Positions 7,967 to 16,956 are shown, counted from the stretch's first letter. The stretch is DNA of 18,768 bases from Streptomyces lydicus (GCF_000717345.1 NZ_JNZA01000067.1:1-18768); one strand, 5' to 3'. A program made the numbers and translations. Notes: generated by a model not told the origin, from the sequence alone.

Positions 7967-8985
7967 GCGGGGCTCCTGTCCGCTTGGCCCGGCTGGACGA
8001 AGAGGCCGGACGACGAAACGACCTGAAAGCGGTGCCGGTATTCGTTCGGGGTGAGTCCCAGCGCTCGTCCGAAAGAGCGGAAGAACGTCTCGGGGGCGGT
8101 GAATCCGCAGCGGCGCGCTACCTGGCCGACCGTCAGATCGGTGGTCTCCAGTAGCTCGCGGGCGCGGGCGATACGCGTCCGCTCGACGTACCGGCCGGGG
8201 GTCGTACCCACTTCGCGCCGGAACACCCGGGCGAAATTGCGCAGGCTCATGTTGGCCCGCTGCGCCATCTCGGCCACGGGCAGCGGGCCTTCCAGGTTGT
8301 CCAGGATCCACTCCTGTGCGGCCCGAATCGGCACGTGATCGGCCAACTGGGCGTCGAGGACGGCGCTGAACTGCGACTGTCCTCCGTGCCGCTTGAGGAA
8401 CAGCACCAGAAATCGTGCTGTCTCCAGCGCGAGGGCCGCGCCGTGGTCGGCCTCCACCAGGGCGAGGGCCATGTCAATTCCGGTCGACACTCCCGCCGAG
8501 GTGACGAACCGGCCGTCCCAGATGAAGATTGGCTCGGGGTCCACCGTCACGTCCGGGTAGCGGCAGGCCATCTCCTCGCAGTACGCCCAGTGCGTCGTGG
8601 CGCGCCGCCCGTCAAGGAGGCCCGCCTCGGCCAGCAGAAAGGATCCGCCGCATACGGACGCGACTCTCCGCGACCGGGCGGCTGCCTGGCCGATCCACGA
8701 GACCAGCGTCCGGTCCCCCAGCGCTTCCCTCAGGCTCAATCCGCCCGGGACGAGGAGGGTGTCGATCGGGCCCTGCCCCGCATCCAATGGCGCGGCCTCT
8801 ATCACCACTCCCGAGCCGGTTCGGACCAGTGGCGCATCGAGGGAGACGAACTCGATCCGGTAGGGAGCGCGCGACTTGGGGAGCAGCCGGTTGACCGTAT
8901 CGAACACTTCAATGGGTCCGGTGATGTCCAGCGCCTGAGCACCGGAATACACGACCACCACAACACGTCGCTCTAACACGGTCAC
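7963..8985 (-). CDS. GlxA-type AraC/XylS transcriptional regulator with TTA codon
   Basis: 340 aa from GTG 8985. It has an N-terminal DJ-1/PfpI (GATase1-like) domain, residues about 5-165, starting RRVVVVVYSGAQALDITGP and with the elbow-type Cys112 in SVCGGSF. A C-terminal AraC helix-turn-helix pair covers about 225-325 (MSLRNFARVFRREVGTTPG; then QVARRCGFTAPETFFRSF). It directly precedes and overlaps (ATGA) the ThDP gene in the same direction, so it is probably the cluster-situated regulator and cotranscribed. The fourth codon is TTA (8974-8976), which in Streptomyces makes translation depend on the bldA tRNA. A TTG at 9042 would add 19 residues outside the domain, and GTG 8979 would also keep the TTA codon. 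Confidence 0.85.
   Translation of the reverse strand: MTVLERRVVVVVYSGAQALDITGPIEVFDTVNRLLPKSRAPYRIEFVSLDAPLVRTGSGVVIEAAPLDAGQGPIDTLLVPGGLSLREALGDRTLVSWIGQAAARSRRVASVCGGSFLLAEAGLLDGRRATTHWAYCEEMACRYPDVTVDPEPIFIWDGRFVTSAGVSTGIDMALALVEADHGAALALETARFLVLFLKRHGGQSQFSAVLDAQLADHVPIRAAQEWILDNLEGPLPVAEMAQRANMSLRNFARVFRREVGTTPGRYVERTRIARARELLETTDLTVGQVARRCGFTAPETFFRSFGRALGLTPNEYRHRFQVVSSSGLFVQPGQADRSPA
8974..8976 (-). promoter_or_regulatory. TTA (bldA) codon at start of the regulator
   Basis: The + strand reads taa at 8974-8976, giving TTA for Leu in the regulator frame (GTG ACC GTG TTA GAG). All three plausible starts (9042, 8985, 8979) include it. Known biology: TTA is rare in Streptomyces and read only by the developmentally controlled bldA tRNA, so it often marks pathway regulators. 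Inference: the operon at 4529-7966 is switched on late or with differentiation. Confidence 0.7.
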
Positions 8986-9149
8986 AGCCTGTATCGGACG
9001 TCGAACTGGCCGCAATGACAGCTTATTGACGAATCCTGCCAAGGGCGACTCTCGACCGCTGGAGCGCGGCGATGACCAGGCAGTTCGTACGCGCGACCGT
9101 CCGCGTGATGAGGTAGGTCACAGCGGGTGGAAGCCAATGGCCTCCGCCA

Positions 9150-9420
9150 TCGGGGAACTCCTGCACCTCGCCCCTGACTCATGTGTCGACAGCGCGCGAG
9201 GCACGGGAGCCGCAGGAGTCCCTTGGGGGTGAACACTTCGGCCTTCAGCGCGACCGCGGACGGGGCGACGGGGCGGTAGCCGACGGTCTCGGGGTGCCCG
9301 ACCCGCCCGGAGTGCATGAGCTGGGCGAAGATCCTCCCACCGTTGGTGTGCGCGGCGGCGGTCACCGGCCGCCACGCGGCGACCTACTCATCGCTGTGCA
9401 GCCCGGAGGTGTTGGGGTTC
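9150..9420 (-). pseudogene. Old Yellow Enzyme (NADH:flavin oxidoreductase) fragment
   Basis: The minus strand encodes NTSGLHSDE, a TAG (9384-9386) where Gln is expected, VAAWRPVT, then AHTNGGRIFAQLMHSGRVGHP and PVAPSAVALKAEVFTPKG. This is the N-terminal FMN-barrel region of OYE-type alkene reductases (the H-A-x-G-G-R-I-F-x-Q-L-x-H-x-G-R motif). After PKG the frame shifts near 9225; a second frame gives PVPRALSTHE, matching the next family segment P-R-A-L-x-T-D-E. Everything further is unrecognisable and both ends are missing. It faces the MerR fragment head to head, the usual layout for such a reductase and its regulator. Confidence 0.7.
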
Positions 9421-9437
9421 GACTGGCCCTGCAGGCT

Positions 9438-9701
9438 CGGCTGCACACCTTCACGGCGGTCGACCGCGTCCAGCTCATGCAACAGCTCTACGCCGCAGGG
9501 CTGTCGAGCAGGACGATCTCGGAACTGCTGCCATGCGTCGTGACCGGTGAGGTGACGCTGGAACTACTCGACCGGCTGTCGGCGGAGCAGGACCCTATCG
9601 ACATGAAGATCAGCGATCTGGTGAAGACCCGGGACCGGCTCGACGGCATCATCACTACGGCTACGGCGGTCGGGGACAAGGGTCGGCCCTGCCCCGGGTG
9701 A
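9438..9701 (+). pseudogene. MerR-family regulator C-terminal fragment
   Basis: In frame with the TGA ending at 9701 it encodes FTAVDRVQLMQQLYAAGLSS, then ISELLPCVVTGEVTLELLDRL and a helical tail LVKTRDRLDGIITTATA. This is the second half of the MerR DNA-binding domain plus the dimerisation coiled coil. The N-terminal helix-turn-helix and start codon are absent. Homology begins right where the opposite-strand OYE fragment ends (about 9420-9438), so one deletion removed the shared promoter and both 5' ends. No functional product is expected. Confidence 0.75.
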
Positions 9702-9778
9702 GGTGCCCCCGGCGAGGAGCGGCCCATCGGCGACGAGGAGTCGCGCAGCGTCGCCAGAGTGCGGCTCGGCTGGGGTGG

Positions 9779-10033
9779 TTACTGGGCGCTGGCGGTGGGG
9801 CGTACCACGATCTCGTTGACGTCGACCTCGGTGGGCCGGCTGATGGCCACACCGCCTGCGGAGTAGGTGAGCAGCTGGCTCCACTGTTCGTCGCCCAGGT
9901 CAGGGGCGGCCGATTTCTGAATGCTCCTGTCGGAAACGCGCGGGTCGCGGAATCTCGGATGGCTGAAGGCAAGAACCCACTCGCCAGACAGCCGTTGGAC
10001 CGCTTCTGGCGCGCGGTAAGAGGTCGTTTTCAT
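9779..10033 (-). CDS. 84-aa hypothetical protein
   Basis: Starts at ATG 10033 (MKTTSYRAPEAVQRL) and ends TASAQ with TAA at 9779-9781. The upstream ribosome binding site is weak (GGGACACCAGAG). The product is soluble, has no cysteine, no signal peptide and no membrane helix. It has a leader-like N-terminus and an acidic then hydrophobic C-terminal motif EVDVNEIVVRPT. I do not recognise the family. Its size, Ser/Thr content and conserved-looking tail would fit a peptide precursor or a small accessory protein, but no modification enzyme lies nearby. Its intact frame among fragments suggests it may still be expressed. Confidence 0.5.
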   Translation of the reverse strand: MKTTSYRAPEAVQRLSGEWVLAFSHPRFRDPRVSDRSIQKSAAPDLGDEQWSQLLTYSAGGVAISRPTEVDVNEIVVRPTASAQ

Positions 10034-10310
10034 CTCTGGTGTCCCGTTATCACGCCTTTTCTTTCGCGTAATGGTGTGGTGCTGAGGGGACTGTGGAGTG
10101 GGTCGGTTCTGGTGGGTCGAATGGGGTGACGGCTGGGCCTGGAGGAGGCTTGCGCCTGTCTCATCCCAGGACGCCGGGATTGGCCTGTGCATCCGCCGGT
10201 ATTGCTGTGCGCCTGGGCGCACTCGGTCCGGCGCAGTACGTCAGGAGTATGTCTGAGCAGCCGCCTCGCGTGGGCGGGCTGCTCGACCACTTCGGGCACA
10301 ATTCGCAACC

Positions 10311-10465
10311 GTGTCCAACCCTGCTGAGCCCACAGTCCTGTACCCCGACATTGCGGCCTGCGGCGGCCTCGCCGCAGCGCTACGGGCCGAAGCGGAGGGT
10401 TGCCTCGACGCTGTCCCCGTCACGTCCTCGGCCTCCGCTCCGCTGCTCCAAGTGACCGTCGCAAG
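10311..10465 (+). pseudogene. 5' fragment of unknown gene cut by the IS remnant
   Basis: From GTG 10311 the frame reads VSNPAEPTVLYPDIAACGGLAAAL, then [21 protein letters not shown], a protein-like composition unlike the neighbouring noncoding DNA. It ends at about 10465, where the minus strand becomes the ISAs1-type transposase. The frame then runs on through IS sequence to a TGA at about 10493. It is likely the beginning of a gene whose remainder was lost together with the 3' end of the IS. Family not recognised. Confidence 0.3.
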
Positions 10466-11340
10466 CGAGCCGGGTCGGCCTGCTCGGCGGTGAGGCTGGT
10501 GACCGCGTAGACGGTCTTGAGACTGATCTTCCCGGGCTTGCGGTGGATGCGGCGGCGGACGATCTGGACGGCCTGGCGGGCGCCGGGGAAGAGCGAGTTG
10601 TTGACCGTGCACACCTTCAGTCGGCGGATCTCCTGGCGGCCGTGACCGGTCGCACGGGTCCTGTCCTGTAGTGGGATCTGTGTCCAGGGAAGGGACTTCT
10701 GGGCCAGGACCAGTGCGTTCACGTGGTCGCAGGCGGCCAGGAGGTGGATTTTCCGTCCCTTCGCGTGGGCCGCACCCCGCAGCGACTTCCCGTCGACCGC
10801 GTGCCCTCGGAGCCCTTGTCCCCTGGTCTGCCGGTCCGCGAGCCAGGCTCCGACCGCCCGGTCCAGGGCGTCCGCGTCGATTCTGGCGAGCAGTCGCCGG
10901 ATCGTGGATTCCGCGGGCCAGGACCGTTTCGGGACCAGCGGGTCGACGGCCGTGCCGAGCCGTTCGAGTAGGGCCGGCGGTGCGTCGGCCACCCATTCAC
11001 TCACCGCGAGCAGGGCTTACGCTCCGGCGAGGACCGCGCAGGCTGTCAGTGCCAGGAGCCTCACGAGAGGGTGCCGTACTCCCGCGGATCCCGCGGGTCC
11101 GGGACCTGCGCGAGGCGTTCCAGCAGAGCGGGAAGATCACCCCTGGACACTTCCGGATGCGGTCTGAGCTGATCAAAAGCAGGGGGGATCAGAGATGATG
11201 CGTCGACAGGCACGGGCAGTCCAAGGTCACAGAGCGTAGAGAACTCCATGATCGCGGACGTCCGTGCCTGCTGTGTACCGAACCCCGCTCAACATGACGA
11301 GGCGTCAGCAACCGAGCGTCAGCCGACTACGTCGAAGTGG
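10463..11340 (-). mobile_element. ISAs1-type element, 5' half only, decayed transposase
   Basis: The transposase starts at ATG 11249 (MEFSTLCDLGLPVPVDASSL), includes ALLERLAQVPDPRDPR, then needs a frameshift near 11075 to continue VRHPLVRLLALTACAVLAGA. It meets a TAA at about 11017-11019 and goes on as [21 protein letters not shown]. The middle carries the DDE-associated motifs VDGKSLRGA (first catalytic Asp), [16 protein letters not shown] and [13 protein letters not shown], ending in [16 protein letters not shown] at about 10463. The last catalytic Glu region and the right end are missing. The left terminal sequence survives at 11324-11337. With a truncation, a frameshift and a stop, it cannot transpose by itself. 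Confidence 0.75.
11324..11337 (-). repeat. left terminal inverted repeat of ISAs1-type element
   Basis: Reads CTTCGACGTAGTCG on the minus strand, 13 of 14 identical to CTTCGGCGTAGTCG on the plus strand at 12577-12590. The two lie at the 5' end of one IS fragment and the 3' end of the other, as expected for the two termini of one element type. Confidence 0.6.
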
Positions 11341-11749
11341 CCGACGAGGGCGCAGTAGTACCCGACTTCCCGTTCGTGCTTCATTCAGATGTTGCCGGTT
11401 GGGGTCTTCGCTGTTGCGTTGCCGGACCATCCGGTTGGCTTCCGCTGCGCTCTTCGAGATGCGCGACGAATGGATCGCCTTTCCGCGCCGCCACCTCCCC
11501 GAAGGTGATATGGGTGATATCCGCCGTAAGCTCTCTTTTGGTTCCTTCGTGCTATCCAACGCACCGAAATGCAGCTGCCAGTTGATCCCCAACGGCATGA
11601 CGAGGGCCACTACCTGGCGGATGCGTGTTCCCGGCCGAGTGGCACTCGCTTCGGTATCCTCCCGTGCAGGTCACCGGAGGCCATCTACCCAACGATTACT
11701 GGGCCGTTGACCTCAGAGTTTCGTGATAGCGTTCTTGTTCGGAGGGACA
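11341..11749. other. 409-base stretch without a supported gene
   Basis: Lies between the left end of the ISAs1-type fragment and the 209-aa gene. Base composition is less GC-rich than the surroundings. Six-frame reading gives only short frames without family-like features. A 21-codon minus-strand frame (MKHEREVGYY to FDVVG) ends inside the IS terminus and could be the chopped tail of the interrupted host gene. The last part must hold the promoter of the 209-aa gene; I see no convincing -35/-10 pair. Confidence 0.5.
11742..11748 (+). promoter_or_regulatory. strong ribosome binding site of the 209-aa gene
   Basis: TCGGAGGGACA lies 5-8 bases before ATG 11750. The near-perfect Shine-Dalgarno decides this start over the ATG-like position at 11723 further upstream. 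Confidence 0.6.
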
Positions 11750-12379
11750 ATGCAACCTGAAAGGGAAATCGTGAACACGGAGAAGATCGCCGCTCGCCGC
11801 CTCTCACTGGAAGAGGTGACGAAGCTCGGCGTGAAAGACAGGATCTTCATTTCCGCCGACACGGCAGAACTCAAGCTTCCCGACTGCTATGTCCCTGCTT
11901 TTCTGACCAAGTCCGGTGAGGATTTCGACGGCGGCTCGATCACGGCGAGAACCGTATTCCAGGAAGAGGTCACCTGCCTTCCCGACGACGAGAATGAAGC
12001 CGGAATCTACTTGGCCGACGAGAACGGCTCGGCGACCATCGAGGTCCTCCAGTCCGCCGGTGTCGTGCTGGACCTGGCACTTTTCGTCCCTAGTGGGGAC
12101 AAGGGGGCCCTCACGGCCCTTTACGCTGCGGCCCGGCAGGCCTTCGGCGCCGACGTCGTGCAGATTTGGCGCCAGGGCCTCAAGGAGGTTCCCGACGTGA
12201 AGGTCGACATCTTCGAGGAGCAGATTCCCCGGGGGCGCAAGGGGAGCGACAGCCCCAAGCGTGACCGTCGCGCGGTCGACACCTACCCCACCCGTGCGGA
12301 CTTCATCGAGTTCTCCGCGGGGTGGAAGCCGGTCGTTGAGATTCACAGGCCCATTGTTGACGACACCCCGACCATCTGA
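11750..12379 (+). CDS. 209-aa protein of unknown function between two IS halves
   Basis: Begins MQPEREIVNTEKIAARRLSL at ATG 11750 and ends IVDDTPTI. It is an intact, acidic, soluble protein without membrane segment or signal peptide. The middle (PDDENEAGIYLADENGSATIEVLQSAGVVLDLALFVPSGD) alternates strands and turns; the C-terminal third is Lys/Arg-rich, then acidic. I do not recognise a family or catalytic motif. Codon usage is somewhat less GC-biased than in the right-hand operon. It is the only intact gene between the two ISAs1-type ends, so it may be passenger DNA. A hairpin follows 10 bases after the stop. Confidence 0.75.
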   Translation: MQPEREIVNTEKIAARRLSLEEVTKLGVKDRIFISADTAELKLPDCYVPAFLTKSGEDFDGGSITARTVFQEEVTCLPDDENEAGIYLADENGSATIEVLQSAGVVLDLALFVPSGDKGALTALYAAARQAFGADVVQIWRQGLKEVPDVKVDIFEEQIPRGRKGSDSPKRDRRAVDTYPTRADFIEFSAGWKPVVEIHRPIVDDTPTI

Positions 12380-12389
12380 GGCGGCGTTA

Positions 12390-12412
12390 CCTCTCGGTCT
12401 CGGCCTGAGAGG
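12390..12412 (+). terminator. possible hairpin after the 209-aa gene
   Basis: CCTCTC (12390-12395) pairs with GAGAGG (12407-12412) across an 11-base loop. A further short repeat of CGGTCTCGG/CGCCGAG type could extend it. No T-run follows, as is common in GC-rich actinobacteria. Confidence 0.35.
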
Positions 12413-12576
12413 ACGCCGAGAACGCATGCGCCGGCCCCGGTCGACCCCTGAGCGGCCCAGGGAGCCGTCGGAAAATAACTCACGAACGCTGAAGCGCCGT
12501 TTCACTCGATGACCTCGCGAGACAGCCCGCCTGACCAAGATCAAAGCCTGAAGTTATTCTGCGACAGCCCTCAGGG

Positions 12577-12590
12577 CTTCGGCGTAGTCG
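12577..12590 (+). repeat. right terminal inverted repeat of ISAs1-type element
   Basis: CTTCGGCGTAGTCG, preceded by CAGGG at 12572-12576. It matches the inverted copy at 11324-11337 with one mismatch. It marks the outer 3' end of the second IS fragment. Confidence 0.6.
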
Positions 12591-12766
12591 AATGAGGTCC
12601 GCTTCGTGCTCAGGCGAGGCCGAGGATCGTGAGGGGTCGGCGGGCGTCACGCGCATTGCGGCGACGGCCGGAGGCGATGTTCTTCGCGCCGTTCAGTCGC
12701 AGGGCGCCGACCGTGAGGTTGCGCCAGGTCGCCATAGCGCGGGGTGCGCTGTCGGTCCGCCACCGC
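12577..12766 (-). mobile_element. ISAs1-type element, 3' end only
   Basis: On the minus strand the last about 50 codons of a transposase are readable: [19 protein letters not shown], then [29 protein letters not shown] and TGA (12610-12612). The R-x-M-A-T-x-R-N-L-x-x-G-x-L-R-L-x-G-x-x-N-I-A pattern is the C-terminus of ISAs1-family transposases. The terminal repeat follows at 12577-12590. Everything upstream in the IS is missing, and homology stops at about 12766, where the RidA fragment starts. Same orientation as the 5' half at 10463-11340 but in reverse order, so these are two copies, not one split element. Confidence 0.7.
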
Positions 12767-12772
12767 GCACGC

Positions 12773-13086
12773 GGTCAGGTCGAGGACGGCGGCCAGCGCG
12801 TGCCGCACTCCTCGTAGCCGGTTCCACCGCGGCGATCGAGGACGTCGCCGGGCAGGCGGCCAAGGCTGTCGAGAACCTGCAGACCGCGCTGGCCGACGCC
12901 GGGGCAGAGTTGTACGACGTCATCAGCACCCGCGTTCTGGTCGCCTCCAACCGCCAGGAGGACCTGGTCACAGCATGGGAGGTGGTCCGGGATGCGTTCG
13001 GTGACCACGACGTTCCCAGCACGTTGATGGGCGTGACCGTGCTCGGCTACCACGACCAGCTCGTGGAGATCGAGGCCGTCGCCCCC
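12773..13086 (+). pseudogene. RidA/YjgF-family protein, 5'-truncated and frameshifted
   Basis: The recognisable part from about 12826 (AIEDVAGQAAKAVENLQTAL, DAGAELYDVISTRVLVASNRQED, VVRDAFGDHDVPSTLMGVTVLG) is the C-terminal two thirds of a RidA-family enamine/imine deaminase. It keeps the S-T-x-x-G-V-x-x-L core but lacks the N-terminal strands. The preceding segment [14 protein letters not shown] sits in another frame, so a frameshift lies near 12812. The conserved Arg of active RidA is not evident: the position before V-L/V-A-S is STRVLVA, but alignment is needed. The frame runs on past the family end into an Arg-rich tail and a hairpin, so the original stop is probably lost. Confidence 0.65.
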
Positions 13087-13131
13087 CGTCCTCGATTCCT
13101 GAAGCGCCGGCGCAAGAGGGCCGCAAGGGCC

Positions 13132-13172
13132 CGGTGGCCGGTGCACTCGATGACCGGTGCACCCGGCCACCG
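13132..13172. terminator. GC-rich hairpin after the RidA fragment
   Basis: CGGTGGCCGGTGCAC (13132-13146) pairs with GTGCACCCGGCCACCG (13157-13172) with one bulged base and a 10-base loop. Its position just past the RidA homology suits a terminator, and its presence argues that the reading frame extending through it is not coding. Confidence 0.4.
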
Positions 13173-13288
13173 ATGTCCGGTCAGCGATGCCAGGCGCCGA
13201 TTGAATCCTTTTTCAACTTTCTCCCGTATACGTGATTGATGGATGGTTCGAGGGGGGCTTTGCGGAGGGGGACTGAGAAGGGAAAAGC

Positions 13289-13450
13289 ATGGGAGTCCTC
13301 GAAAACCTGGCTCCCGCGCTAGGCCACAGCCGTCGTGACCGTTCGACGACGGGCAGGCGCAGGGACACGAGCGAAGACGACCACGATCGCCGTCGGCGTC
13401 GGCGCCGGCGTCACGGAGGACACCGTGGTCACGACAGCAGTCACGGATGA
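13289..13450 (+). CDS. 53-aa Arg/His/Asp-rich small protein
   Basis: ATG 13289 is preceded by GAAGGG at the right distance. The product begins MGVLENLAPALGHSRRDRS and ends in a highly charged tail with eight consecutive Arg, then HGGHRGHDSSHG. There are five His in the last 22 residues and an Asp cluster before the Arg run. Such tails can bind metal or nucleic acid. No family recognised. It lies 87 bases upstream of the ABC transporter in the same direction and may be the first gene of that operon. The Arg run comes from CG-rich triplets, so a chance ORF is possible, but the ribosome binding site supports translation. Confidence 0.5.
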   Translation: MGVLENLAPALGHSRRDRSTTGRRRDTSEDDHDRRRRRRRRHGGHRGHDSSHG

Positions 13451-13537
13451 AGGTAGGTGCGGAACACTCCTGCTGACTGTCGGCGGCCGGGCCCTGGCCC
13501 GGCCGCATCAGTCGGTGAGGCCGAGGCGTGAGGTGAT

Positions 13538-15474
13538 ATGAGCAGTGCGCGGCCGATCGCTTCCTCCCCCGGTGGCGCGCAAGGCAAAGGCGGGGGAAAG
13601 GAGAAGACGCGTCCTTCCAAGCGCCCTCACCTGCGTTCTTCCGTCAAAATCACGGACCGGATCCCCTACGGAGCCGAGGACGGAACCACCGGCGGCATTG
13701 TCGAGCCCGCTCCGCCGGTGGCCCTGCGGGACGTATTCCGGCGCTTCTGGCCGTACACGCGGGGCGGTCGGCGCTGGCTGGTGGTGATCCTGGCCTTCGT
13801 CGTGCTGGGCCCCGCCGTCGACGCGGCCGAGATCTGGCTTTTCAAGATCGTCATCGACGACATGCTGGTCCCGCGCAATCTGCACCTCCTGCTGCCGATC
13901 GCCCTCGCCTACCTCGCATTCACGTTCTTCGCCGGCACCCTCGCCTTCGCCGACGAGGTGACCTCCACCTGGGTCAGTGAACGCTTCCTGCTGGCCCTGC
14001 GCTCCGATCTCTTCCGCCACGTCGAAGGCCTGTCACTGGGATTCTTCGAGCGGCGGCGGCTCGGGGACGTGCTCTCCCGCGTGACCGGGGACGTCGATGC
14101 GGTCGAGACGTTCCTGCTCTCCGGGATCGTCAACGCGATCGCCCAAGTGATGCGGCTCGGGATCTTCCTCGGCGTGCTGTTCTACCTCCGGTGGGAGCTG
14201 ACCGTCCTCGCCCTCGTCATCGCGCCGCTGTTCTGGTGGACCGCCCGGCGCTTCTCCCGGCGGGTGAAGGCCGCCGCGCGCGAGCGGCGGCGCCGCAGCG
14301 GCTCGGTCAGCGCGGTCACCGAGGAGGCCCTCGGCAACATCGTCCTCGTGCAGGCGTACAACCGGCAGCGGTGGGAGCACGGCAGGTTCGAGCGCGAGAA
14401 CCTCGGCCGGTTCCGGGCGGCCATGACGTCGGCCCGTATCGGTGCGGTGTACGCCACGGTCATCGACGTCATCGAGCTGGCCGGCGCGCTGCTCGTGATG
14501 GGCCTGGGCACCTGGGAGCTGACCCAGGGCCGCCTCACCCTGGGCGGCCTGATGGTGTTTCTCACCCTGCTGAGCAGGCTCTACAGCCCGATCCGCGGTA
14601 TCTCCGGCCTCAGCAACACCTTCTACTCGGCGTCCGCCGCCGCGGAGCGGATCATCGAACTGCTCGACCAGCGGCCCCAGGTCGTCCAGGCTACGACCCC
14701 CCGGGAGCTCGGCCACGCGCGCGGTGAGATCCGGTTCGACGACATCTCCTTCCGGTACCCGGGGACGACCAGGCCGGCGCTCTCCCGCGTCTCCTTCAGC
14801 GTGGCCCCGGGGGAGACCCTGGCTCTGGTGGGGGCGAGCGGAGCCGGGAAGTCGACCGTCGCCAAGCTGCTGCTCCGCTTCTACGACCCGGACCACGGAG
14901 CCGTCCGCCTCGACGGGCACGACCTTCGCGATCTGCGCCTGGACGACCTGCGGAACAACGTCGCCGTACTGCTCCAGGAGACCTTGGTCTTCCACGGCAC
15001 GGTGCGCGACAACATCGCCTACGGCCGCCCCGACGCGAGCGAGGACGACATCATCGCGGCCGCTCACGCCGCGGACGCACACGGCTTCATCAGCCAACTT
15101 CCTGAGGGCTACGACACCGTGGTGGGCCAGCGCGGCCGGCTGCTCTCCGGCGGACAGCGGCAGCGCCTCGCCATCGCCCGCGCCATGATCCGTAACGCTC
15201 CCCTCCTCATCCTCGACGAGCCGACCACCGGCCTCGACGCGGAATCAGGCCGGCGCATCCTCGAACCACTGCGCCTGTTGATGAGCGGCCGCACCACGAT
15301 CCTCATCTCCCACAACCTGCTCACCGTCCGCGACGCCACCCTGATCGTGCTCCTTGAGGACGGCCGCATCGCCGACCACGGCACGCACGACCAGTTGGTC
15401 AGCCGCAGCGCGTCGTATGCCCGGCTCTACCGGCTGCACGGGCCCGGCGACCCGCCGATGGCCGAGGTGCTGCG

Positions 15475-15478
<4 letters not shown>
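13538..15478 (+). CDS. ABC transporter, fused membrane and ATPase domains
   Basis: 646 aa, starting at ATG 13538 with GAGGTGA just upstream. A polar 70-residue N-terminal extension is followed by a six-helix type I exporter membrane domain (about 85-360). The nucleotide-binding domain has Walker A GASGAGKST (432-440), Q-loop LLQET, signature LSGGQ (536-540), Walker B LLILDEP with Asp560-Glu561, D-loop GLD and H-loop His592. All catalytic residues are present. A single half-transporter of this kind works as a homodimer or with a partner; no partner half is in the window, so a homodimeric exporter is likely. Its stop overlaps the kinase start (ATGA), so the two are coupled. Substrate unknown; lipids, peptides or drugs are typical for this class. 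Confidence 0.9.
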
Positions 15479-16557
<1,079 letters not shown>

Positions 16558-16956
16558 GGGGAGTTGCCGCCGTCTGCGCGCTCCTCAGCGCGGTCGCTCA
16601 TCTGCTCATCGTCCCCGAACATCTCAAAGAAATGCCGTACATGGGAATCCTGTTCCTCATCGGCAGTGCGGCGCTTCTCGTCGCCGCGGGAGGTCTTGCG
16701 CGGCGGAACCCCGTACCGGCGTGGCTGCTCGGCACATTGGTCAGCGGTGGCATGCTTCTCGGCTTCGCGTTGTCCCGTACTGTCGGGCTGCCCAACTACC
16801 AGGAAGCAGGCTGGGACCCCCCTTACGGCGTCCTGTGCATGGTCGCCGAAGTCGCCTTCATCATCACCTTCGTCGCCTGGTGCGGCGTCGCGAAGACGCG
16901 GACCCCGCCCGCCGAGGTCACCCGCCCCACCACTTCCGTGCACGCTAGGTAGCCAC

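Noticed and set aside
10241..10996. 251-codon minus-strand frame through the ISAs1 region
   Set aside because: It is out of frame with the recognisable transposase motifs and shows Arg/Pro-rich shadow translation.
13201..13232. TTGAAT and TATACG as a promoter for the 53-aa gene
   Set aside because: The 20-base spacing is too long for a standard sigma-70-type promoter.
14033..15097. 354-codon minus-strand frame opposite the ABC transporter
   Set aside because: Shadow of the ABC gene; composition is an artefact of the GC-rich third positions.
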